From Cellulophaga sp. BC115SP (GTDB taxonomy: Bacteria > Bacteroidota > Bacteroidia > Cytophagales > Spirosomataceae): a stretch of 64,000 bases of DNA. The stretch is taken from NCBI RefSeq assembly GCF_009905545.1, contig NZ_JAAALB010000017.1:62001-126000 (forward strand), read 5' to 3'. Positions 7,289 to 14,290 of the stretch are shown here, piece by piece. Within the stretch, counting starts at the first letter, position 1. The number at the start of each line of letters is the position of its first letter. A program made the position numbers and the translations under genes. The notes beneath the pieces are model-generated. The model did not search any database and was not told the origin of the DNA. It saw only the letters and a list, made by a program, of their open reading frames with translations.

Positions 7289-8632
7289 TTAGGCTTTCTG
7301 CAAAGCAGGTTTGATATTGTAGTTTGAGGTTTTTCTAAAAACAGCTTCCAATACTTCTCCACGAATCAATGGCATTGCATCTTTATCAAGAATCGCTTTT
7401 TTCATGATTGGCATCACATCACGATAAGCAGACAAAGTGTAAGCAATATCTTCGTCGCTATGGCTGTAGCACATATTATGAAAACCTGCCCATAGGATAC
7501 CACGCTTAATCATTTCTTGTTGCATGAGCGTTTTTAGCTCTAAGCCATTGCCAGCTTCGGGACTAAATGTTACCATAGAGCGACATGGATAGCCGATACA
7601 CTTGGTAAATGCTGATAAGCCAAACTCCTCTGCAATCTGGTTATATCCTTGTTGTAAAATCGCGCCTTTTTCAGCTAAATAAGCTGGGACATTTTTTTCC
7701 TGTAATTCACGAATGGTTGCAATACAAGCTGCCAATGACAAGGTTTCGCCACCAAAAGTGGTATAACTGAATACTTCTTTATTGAAAAGCTCCATCACAT
7801 CGGCACGACCCGTCAACAAGGCAATTGGCATTCCATTAGCACAAGCTTTTGAATAAACCGCTAAGTCTGGTTTTACTTGGAAATATTCTTGCGCACCACC
7901 TAAGGCAATACGAAAGCCTGTCCACATTTCATCAAAAATCAACAAAGTGCCATTTTCACGACAAGCTTCGGCTAATTCTTGAAGGAAATTATTTTTAGGC
8001 GCTTCAAAAATAAATGGCTCTAAAATCACTGCTGCTACGTCTTCGTCTAAGGCTGCACGAATACTCTCGATGTCGTTATATTCGAAAGTATAAGTCATAT
8101 TTTGAGTACTTTCGGGTACACCTGCATTGCGACTTGTAATGCCGATATACCAATCATGCCAACCGTGATAGCCACAGCAAAAGATTTTTTCACGACCTGT
8201 AAAAGCACGAGATACACGAATCGCTGCCGAACAGACATCAGCTCCCATTTTGGAGATTTTGACTGCTTCTGCATTTGGAATAACATCTTGAATCAGTTCT
8301 GATAATTCTACTTCTAAAGGGTGCGTCAGAGAGAACGAAATGCCATCCGCTAATTGGCTTTGGATGGCCTCATCAACTGCTGGATAGCAATACCCTAAAG
8401 ATACTGGACCTATCGCAGCGTTGTAGTCGATATACTCGTTGCCATCGACATCCCAAACGTGTGAGCCTTTTCCTTTTACCAGATACTTCGGTGCAATACC
8501 TTTGGTAAATTGTCCTGGACCTTTCGCTAGAGTTTGGGTAATAGGTTTTTGAACTGCCAAAGCACGTTCATATAAAATATCCGAGATGGTAATATTAGGA
8601 TAATGGTCGTTGAATTTTACTCCGTTGGGCAT
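7289..8632 (-). CDS. Class III PLP aminotransferase, glutamate-1-semialdehyde aminomutase-like
   Basis: 447-residue fold-type I PLP enzyme resembling glutamate-1-semialdehyde aminomutase (HemL) but probably not HemL itself, because it sits in a sugar cluster. Motifs: HVWDVDGNEYIDY (58-70), the GYHGWHDW cofactor segment (154-161), LIFDEMWTGF with the PLP Asp (231-240) and the internal aldimine Lys262 in VYSKACANG. Family members in polysaccharide loci transfer or shift an amino group on a sugar or short aldehyde. Co-directional with, and almost touching, the SDR gene, which suggests a reduction/amination pair on the same intermediate. The 166-base gap upstream carries family C and B repeats. 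Confidence 0.88.
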   Translation of the reverse strand: MPNGVKFNDHYPNITISDILYERALAVQKPITQTLAKGPGQFTKGIAPKYLVKGKGSHVWDVDGNEYIDYNAAIGPVSLGYCYPAVDEAIQSQLADGISFSLTHPLEVELSELIQDVIPNAEAVKISKMGADVCSAAIRVSRAFTGREKIFCCGYHGWHDWYIGITSRNAGVPESTQNMTYTFEYNDIESIRAALDEDVAAVILEPFIFEAPKNNFLQELAEACRENGTLLIFDEMWTGFRIALGGAQEYFQVKPDLAVYSKACANGMPIALLTGRADVMELFNKEVFSYTTFGGETLSLAACIATIRELQEKNVPAYLAEKGAILQQGYNQIAEEFGLSAFTKCIGYPCRSMVTFSPEAGNGLELKTLMQQEMIKRGILWAGFHNMCYSHSDEDIAYTLSAYRDVMPIMKKAILDKDAMPLIRGEVLEAVFRKTSNYNIKPALQKA

Positions 8633-8689
8633 GGCATTGAATAAATTATGATTCTCGAAATGCGATGTTTTTTATGTTAAAATTAAGTG

Positions 8690-8790
8690 CTCGGCTTTAG
8701 GCTTTACGTATTAGGCAAGCATAACCTTTTGCCTAATGCCTACAGCTTACGGCTTAATGCCTAAAAGACCTTGCGTGCAACGTCTCTACG
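8690..8790. repeat. Family C inverted pair followed by family B fragment
   Basis: Left arm 8694-8718 and right arm 8729-8753 share TATTAGGCAA / TTGCCTAATG and further imperfect complementarity across a 10-base spacer. Directly after it comes TGCGTGCAACGTCTCTACGG (about 8768-8787), a family B half-hairpin. Together they fill the gap between the aminotransferase and transketolase genes. Confidence 0.65.
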
Positions 8791-8798
8791 GATGGGGA

Positions 8799-9737
8799 TT
8801 ATTCAGCAAATTCAGAGGCTACGATATGTGGCTGAATAGCTTCAGTATGATAACCCAAAATACGTTCTGCAATTTGTTTTCCTGTAAATCCTTCGTATTC
8901 TAGCACCTCTTGCAAGCGTGCTGGTTTAAACCATTTTTCAAATAATGCAATGGGTAAAACAGGTGCTTGTATCTGATTTTTCAAGAAAATTTCTGCAACA
9001 ATTGAATACAAACCTCCTGTAACAAAATGGTCTTCAATGGTTACTAACAAATCTGTTTTTTGCGTTAAATCTACAAGATAAGCCTCGTCAATAGGTTTGA
9101 GACTACGAAGATTGACGATACCTACAGACTTGCCTTCTGCTCTAAGAATTTCGGCAGCAATCAGCGTTTGCTCAAGCATAAAACCGTAGGTCAGCAAGGT
9201 AATATCTGTACCTTCAGCAATAACTTCAGCTTTGCCAATTTCAAAGTGTTTTTGATGTTGAAAAGAGGTAGGACGGTGACAAATACGAATATAAGCTGGA
9301 TGTTTAGAGGCAAGAATTTCGGGTAACATAATGGCCAAATCTTGCTCATTGGCAGGTGCAAAAACTTGCATATTAGGAATCCCACGCATCAGAGATACGT
9401 CTTCCACAGCTTGGTGTGTGGGACCATTTCCGTCTGATAAAAAACCTGGGATAAAGGCACTCAACTTGATTGGTAAATTGGGGATTCCTGCATCGGTGCG
9501 CACAAACTCAAACGCACGCATTGAAAGAAAAGAAGCCAATGCGTGTAATACAGGCACTCTTCCACGTAATGCCAGCCCTGCGGCGGCACCTACCATACAT
9601 TGTTCGGTAATTCCTGTATCGATAAATCTTTTACCTAAAACTGAAGGCAAATTACGAATCAAAGCACGGTTTTCGGCTGTCATGACTACGATACGCTCGT
9701 CGTCGATGGCTATATTTTTTAGTAGTTCTTCGTACAT
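8799..9737 (-). CDS. Transketolase C-terminal subunit (split enzyme)
   Basis: 312-residue protein with the pyrimidine-binding and C-terminal domains of a transketolase. DTGITEQCMVG holds the conserved catalytic Glu45 that activates thiamine diphosphate, with GLALRG and the HQAVED/RGIPNMQV segments following. It needs the N-terminal subunit encoded just upstream (9846-10703) to bind thiamine diphosphate at the interface. Split transketolases of this kind are common in archaea and in some bacterial sugar or secondary-metabolite clusters, where they transfer a two-carbon ketol unit. Its place in a polysaccharide cluster suggests a specialised acceptor rather than the pentose phosphate pathway. 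Confidence 0.9.
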   Translation of the reverse strand: MYEELLKNIAIDDERIVVMTAENRALIRNLPSVLGKRFIDTGITEQCMVGAAAGLALRGRVPVLHALASFLSMRAFEFVRTDAGIPNLPIKLSAFIPGFLSDGNGPTHQAVEDVSLMRGIPNMQVFAPANEQDLAIMLPEILASKHPAYIRICHRPTSFQHQKHFEIGKAEVIAEGTDITLLTYGFMLEQTLIAAEILRAEGKSVGIVNLRSLKPIDEAYLVDLTQKTDLLVTIEDHFVTGGLYSIVAEIFLKNQIQAPVLPIALFEKWFKPARLQEVLEYEGFTGKQIAERILGYHTEAIQPHIVASEFAE

Positions 9738-9804
9738 AAATTCAATTAGTTAATTGTGAATGAGCGAGTTGTGAATTAATAACAGAAAACTCAGCCACTC
9801 AATA

Positions 9805-9825
9805 AGACGTTGCGGTGCAACGTCT
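9805..9825. repeat. Family B hairpin between the transketolase subunits
   Basis: Perfect hairpin with arms AGACGTTGC (9805-9813) and GCAACGTCT (9817-9825) and loop GGT, continued by CTAC. It lies in the 108-base gap between the two transketolase subunit genes. Confidence 0.7.
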
Positions 9826-9845
9826 CTACGGGATATACCTTCCTT

Positions 9846-10703
9846 CTACCTTACCACCAAGGTTTCTGAGACTAAGGTAGTCGTGTGTTCGCCGTGGAGT
9901 TCTTGCAAAAGTTGCTCGATTTCGGTAGATGAAAAATTACAAAACCAACGGTCAGCACGAGCCTCGATACTTGGCAAGCCTTTTCCACGAATCGTATCGG
10001 CGATAATTACACTTGGTTTATGTTTTTTGTATGGCAAATCCGCAAATGCTTCTTCCAAATCCAAGAAATTGTGTCCATCAATGCGACATACTTCCCATCC
10101 AAAAGCTTCAAATTTATCTACTAATGGCTCTAGTGGAATGAGATCTTCTGTTGCCATATTGGCTTGGAAATTATTACGATCTACCACAAAAATAAGGTTG
10201 TCCAATTTGTGTGCGTGTGCTACCATAACAGCCTCCCAAACCGAACCTTCATTAAGCTCGCCATCGCCCAAGATACAGACCACACGATTTTGTGAACCAC
10301 TAATTTTCAAATCCATTGCCACACCAACTGATACCGCTGGCAAATGTCCCAATGAACCCGAATGAAACTCAATACCAGAGATTTGAGTGTTGGGATGCCA
10401 ATAGATATGGTCGTTGGTAGATAAGTGATTTTGCAGTCTCTCTGCTTCTAAAACACCCATTTCGACCAACGTACCATAAAGGGCAGGCACATCGTGCCCC
10501 TTCGACAAAAACAAATAGTCTCTGTCGGGGTCATCCAAGTTAGTAGGGTTTAAATTGAGGAATTCAGTATAGAGGTAGACGATTAAATCTGTTGCTGAAA
10601 GCGATGCACCCACAAAACAGCCTCCGTCAGTCGAAAGCTTGATGATATGCTCACGTACCCGCAAAGCTGTTTGCTCCAATTTTTTCAATTTTATCTCGTT
10701 CAT
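9846..10703 (-). CDS. Transketolase N-terminal subunit (split enzyme)
   Basis: 285-residue thiamine-diphosphate domain of a split transketolase. The cofactor motif is GDGELNEG (146-153) followed about 30 residues later by the NN pair at 177-178 (VVDRNNFQ). SKGHDVPALY (68-77) and SGSLGHLPAVSVG (115-127) are the usual transketolase active-site segments. It is followed by the matching C-terminal subunit and preceded by the cytidylyltransferase gene, all on the minus strand. The pair should form an alpha2beta2 enzyme; donor and acceptor sugars are not deducible. Confidence 0.9.
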   Translation of the reverse strand: MNEIKLKKLEQTALRVREHIIKLSTDGGCFVGASLSATDLIVYLYTEFLNLNPTNLDDPDRDYLFLSKGHDVPALYGTLVEMGVLEAERLQNHLSTNDHIYWHPNTQISGIEFHSGSLGHLPAVSVGVAMDLKISGSQNRVVCILGDGELNEGSVWEAVMVAHAHKLDNLIFVVDRNNFQANMATEDLIPLEPLVDKFEAFGWEVCRIDGHNFLDLEEAFADLPYKKHKPSVIIADTIRGKGLPSIEARADRWFCNFSSTEIEQLLQELHGEHTTTLVSETLVVR

Positions 10704-10867
10704 GGGGATTTTATGGAGTGAATTGCGATTGAGAAAATGTGTAACTTTTCAATCTAATCCCTCTTTTATATTTTTAAAGAATTATCTATTCTTAGAAATG
10801 CAATGCTTTGTGGCTTACACCAAATAAGCCAATATAAAGAGTATTCTATTTTCTAACAACCTCTCTA

Positions 10868-11725
10868 TTAATCATTTGGATTCTGCACTTCTGGGGAAGA
10901 CGCAATACCTTGCGCATCTACCTGAACCGTCATAGAGGCATCGATAGTTTTTAACTCGCCCAAATGATTTCTATACCAATTGACACCTGCCCATTGGGCA
11001 TTAAGTGCCATAATTTCAGGCTTTTGAGTCAATAATGTTAAAATATCTTCCAAAGAGAATTCAGGCTTGAGAGGATATAACTCTTCAAAAATCCGCTTAA
11101 TAAATTGGTAGTCTTCATGATAATCTATGGTAAATCTGTGTGACATCGAATAATCTAAACCTGTTTCCCAAAGTACATTTCCCAACTTAAACTTCTCTGG
11201 ATTTTCCCAGAAATAAGGCGTGGTATGCTCTAGTTCCAAAGGGCGAACGGCCTCCTCCCAAGCTTTGGTTAGGGCTTTAAAACTCATAATTTCTACATCA
11301 TTGCCATCGGGATAAGTAGCAGGATGTAAGTTACTTATATAATCATATTGCTCTGGATTGGACAAATACACATCTAACACTTTATCCACAATACGAGGGT
11401 CGATAAGTGGACAATCTGACGGTATTTTGAGAACAACATCTGCCTCTGTCAGATGTCCTACTTGCCAATGCCTGTCGAGTAAGTCATTAAGGCTTCCACG
11501 GTAGCAATCGATTTGATATTTTTTACAAAAACGCTCTATGACATCGTCTTGAGTATGGTCAGAAGTTGCAATAACGATATGTGATATACGCTTTACTCTT
11601 CTAAGACGCTCTATCATGCGATAAAGTAGGGGCTCTTCTAAGATAGGAAGCATTACTTTACCTGGCAATCGGCTCGAACTCATACGAGCCTGTACAACGA
11701 TGGTGATAACTGGCGTTTGACTCAT
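10868..11725 (-). CDS. SpsF-like cytidylyltransferase (sugar nucleotide activation)
   Basis: Nucleotidyltransferase of the CMP-sugar synthetase / SpsF family. The N-terminal TIVVQARMSSSRLPGKVM is the nucleotide-binding signature, followed by YRMIERLRR, IATSDHTQDD, CYRGSLNDLLDR and LKIPSDCPLIDP, the conserved Asp-containing metal segment. It should activate a ulosonic or related sugar as a CMP ester. I chose the ATG at 11725 because it overlaps the upstream stop codon as ATGA, a strong coupling signal; the longer frame would begin with TTG. The C-terminal 40 residues have no motif I recognise. Length 285 residues fits the family. Confidence 0.88.
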   Translation of the reverse strand: MSQTPVITIVVQARMSSSRLPGKVMLPILEEPLLYRMIERLRRVKRISHIVIATSDHTQDDVIERFCKKYQIDCYRGSLNDLLDRHWQVGHLTEADVVLKIPSDCPLIDPRIVDKVLDVYLSNPEQYDYISNLHPATYPDGNDVEIMSFKALTKAWEEAVRPLELEHTTPYFWENPEKFKLGNVLWETGLDYSMSHRFTIDYHEDYQFIKRIFEELYPLKPEFSLEDILTLLTQKPEIMALNAQWAGVNWYRNHLGELKTIDASMTVQVDAQGIASSPEVQNPND

Positions 11726-12777
11726 GCGATTTCGCAAAGACTAGGTTTAATAATGGGTGTTGCAGTGTATTGGTACTGTTTGGTAAATTCTTCTTTTTTA
11801 CCATTAAATTCCAAAAAATCACGGCAAACACGAGCTATATTTTGCGCTGAAGTCCCTCCGTTTTGAATAGGGGCTAAGCGGTTTAACTCTTCGACATCAA
11901 AATATGAATGTACTTTTTTCCCCAAGGCTATACCCACATATACAAGCGTCGAATATTGTGTAATCAATTCATCACAATTGGCAATCATGTGATTAACATT
12001 GCCATTGGTATAGATGAAAGTACCTTCGGGTGTGTTTTCTTTGATTTCGGCAATGGCTCTTTCAAAAATCTCGTTGGGATGCAATTTGAATACCAATGGT
12101 CGTCCGTTGGCGATTTCAACACAACGTTTGATAAAGCCTATTCTATTGTCTGGTCGGTAACACTCACGAATATCCGAAGTTGTTACCAACACATAGTTTT
12201 TCATATCGAGGGTATTATCCACAAACTTTTCACAGTTATCAAAATTAGGCATACCTGTGACCATAATTTTGTGAGCTTGGGTTCCCATTTTCGAAAAATA
12301 TCCTTTGTAGCCCTCCGATGCAGCGCAATACACATCGCAAATATTGGAAGTACCGTTCAGCGATGTTCCAATAGCCAAATAAGGAGGAAGATGTAACTTT
12401 TTGACCCATTTACTAATAGTGGTGCATTCGTCTATCATGCCTTCTTGTACCCACAAAGTTTTGGTTTGAAGCATTCTGTCAGGAATTATCAAATCCGAAC
12501 AGTAAACCACCAAATCATAACGGTTCTTTTGGGCTTTGTAGTCCATTTGTAAACCGTGCTCAGCGCAATAAGTCTCCGAATTACGACGAAATTGCCCTGC
12601 TAATACAGTACGGTCGGCCCAAGTAGTGTTTTCAATCACCCAGTTCACCAATGGCGAGTCTGCAAAAATCTGACTAAACCAACAATCATACTCAGGCAAT
12701 TGCTGAGCGATTTGGTGCATCTGCGAGGTTTGGTTAATCGACCCTGTGATAAACAGTATTTTCTTTGGTATGTGCAT
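11722..12777 (-). CDS. GT-B-fold glycosyltransferase/epimerase-like protein of the sugar cluster
   Basis: 351-residue protein without a signal peptide. It begins with a Rossmann-like strand (KKILFITGSIN) and its C-terminal half has KLHPNE, then ITQYSTLVYVGIALGKKV, which resembles the nucleotide-sugar-binding half of UDP-GlcNAc 2-epimerases and CDP-glycerol/capsule-type transferases. I therefore infer a GT-B fold, but no catalytic residue is certain. It is the first gene of the minus-strand cluster and is translationally coupled (ATGA) to the SpsF-like gene, which suggests it uses or prepares the CMP-sugar. It could equally be a hydrolysing epimerase that supplies the synthase. Confidence 0.65.
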   Translation of the reverse strand: MHIPKKILFITGSINQTSQMHQIAQQLPEYDCWFSQIFADSPLVNWVIENTTWADRTVLAGQFRRNSETYCAEHGLQMDYKAQKNRYDLVVYCSDLIIPDRMLQTKTLWVQEGMIDECTTISKWVKKLHLPPYLAIGTSLNGTSNICDVYCAASEGYKGYFSKMGTQAHKIMVTGMPNFDNCEKFVDNTLDMKNYVLVTTSDIRECYRPDNRIGFIKRCVEIANGRPLVFKLHPNEIFERAIAEIKENTPEGTFIYTNGNVNHMIANCDELITQYSTLVYVGIALGKKVHSYFDVEELNRLAPIQNGGTSAQNIARVCRDFLEFNGKKEEFTKQYQYTATPIIKPSLCEIA

Positions 12778-13030
12778 TCGCTATTGATAAGCTTAGTGAG
12801 TCCAGAATACTAGTAATATCTAGCGTTTTCTGTGATGTAAAAGTAGAGAATTATTGTTACCCAAATATTATGAATAGGTTACGAATTATTGAGTTAACAA
12901 TTTGATAATAAAGGGAGTGGAAGAGAAGCTTTGCACATATACTTCCTGATTGCTTAGCTTAGTTTGATGCAAAAAACATTGATTTGATATAGTTAAGAGA
13001 ATTCCGTAAATTGCATATAAAAAATTTTGC

Positions 13031-14044
13031 ATGAAATTTACATCTGTCGAAGAAATAATAGAGCATTTCAGTTTAAATGCACAAAGTCGTGAAGATATTA
13101 AAAAGATATTGAAGAATTTGATTAAAGAGTATCATCCTGACAAAAATATGGGAGACTTTCAGGATGATACTCAGAAAAGTAAATTCCACGAAATAAACTC
13201 AGCTTTAGAGTATTTAAATAGTGCATCATCAGAAGTATTGCAATCAAAGCAAAATGAAATGTTAGCCTTGGTTAATATTTTGACAGAGCTTTCTTCAATA
13301 AAAAAAGAAGAAGTAAAAGTTGAAAATTTCGAAGCAAAAAATTCTTCTTTGAAATCAAAATTGAACGATAGTGTTAATACCTTTCACAAAAAAAATATAA
13401 CGCCTAAAATCACGAGTCTAGCACTAACCTCAGTACTGACAACTATTTGGTTATTTCCTTCAATTGTTAAAGATCATCCAATCCTTAAAACTCTATATAC
13501 TTATAACGAAGAGTTTACTCTCGTATGGATAATATGCCTGTCTTTGACGGCTATAATTTGGTTTTTCACCAAGTATATTGAAAAAAAAGACGAAATGATT
13601 AAGCAAAGCTTTAAGTTAGAATCAACGCAAAATAACATATTTCTACTCTACACCATATGGATGAGAGCAACATGTCGAAATTATACAATGAGTGAGGATA
13701 ATAAATTTATTGCTTTATTTACAAAAGAAGACTTCATTTACTTTTTAATGAATCGATTTAGTATTTTGGATACTCATGCGGAAGAAATAGAATTACTCTC
13801 GTCGCGTTATGAAAGAATAAAGCTGGTTGAAGAAATAGAAAATCATTTAAAGTATAATCTTAGGAAAAATAAATTAAAGACCATAAGACCATTAAAGCTT
13901 TTTCCTGTAGCTGGAGAAATTGATATAGAGACAGCTCAACTTATATCCGACTTACTTATCGAAAGACTTATAACAAAAGAGGTTATTAGTAAAACTGGTA
14001 CCAAAAGTCTAAGTGATACATTCCAATTTGCTTACGATTATTAA
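13031..14044 (+). CDS. Orphan membrane protein with N-terminal J domain
   Basis: 337-residue protein whose first 65 residues form a J domain: a helix with LKNLIKEY, the HPD motif at 35-37 (YHPDKN), then KFHEINSALEYL. J domains stimulate DnaK-type chaperones. There is no glycine/phenylalanine region, zinc finger or DnaJ substrate domain. A lysine-rich linker (about 95-125) leads to two hydrophobic segments, about 127-146 and 161-180, so it is probably a membrane protein with the J domain in the cytoplasm. The C-terminal 150 residues are charged and helical, with no recognised family. The gene is very AT-rich and stands alone between the sugar cluster (divergent) and a convergent gene. Function unknown. 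Confidence 0.75.
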   Translation: MKFTSVEEIIEHFSLNAQSREDIKKILKNLIKEYHPDKNMGDFQDDTQKSKFHEINSALEYLNSASSEVLQSKQNEMLALVNILTELSSIKKEEVKVENFEAKNSSLKSKLNDSVNTFHKKNITPKITSLALTSVLTTIWLFPSIVKDHPILKTLYTYNEEFTLVWIICLSLTAIIWFFTKYIEKKDEMIKQSFKLESTQNNIFLLYTIWMRATCRNYTMSEDNKFIALFTKEDFIYFLMNRFSILDTHAEEIELLSSRYERIKLVEEIENHLKYNLRKNKLKTIRPLKLFPVAGEIDIETAQLISDLLIERLITKEVISKTGTKSLSDTFQFAYDY

Positions 14045-14226
14045 TTTTATTAAATACTAAACATTGTCACAGTTTATTATGTATTGGTATTTTACAAATA
14101 AATCTGTGACTTTAATATACATAATATCTGCTAAAAATGAGAATTATCTCGTGATTCAATGTAATGGAAAGGTAAAACTAAATACAGTATTGTAAGACAC
14201 TTAATTATATTAACACATCTACCTTT

Positions 14227-14282
14227 ATTACAATTAATCCATAGAGACACCAAGCATGACGTCTCTATGGGTTAATTGTAAT
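14227..14282. terminator. 22-bp hairpin combining family B sequence and terminator position
   Basis: Arms 14227-14248 and 14261-14282 are complementary with one mismatch; the inner part is CCATAGAGAC / GTCTCTATGG, a family B relative, and the outer part is ATTACAATTAA. It lies immediately after the stop of the DUF5686-type gene on the minus strand and after the J-domain gene on the plus strand. TTTTTCC follows on the plus strand. The upstream bases 14045-14226 hold nothing I recognise. Confidence 0.6.
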
Positions 14283-14290
14283 ACTTTTTC

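Noticed and set aside
7289-8632. HemL, the haem-pathway glutamate-1-semialdehyde aminomutase
   Set aside because: Only the family matches; it is inside a sugar cluster and no haem gene is nearby, so I kept the general name.
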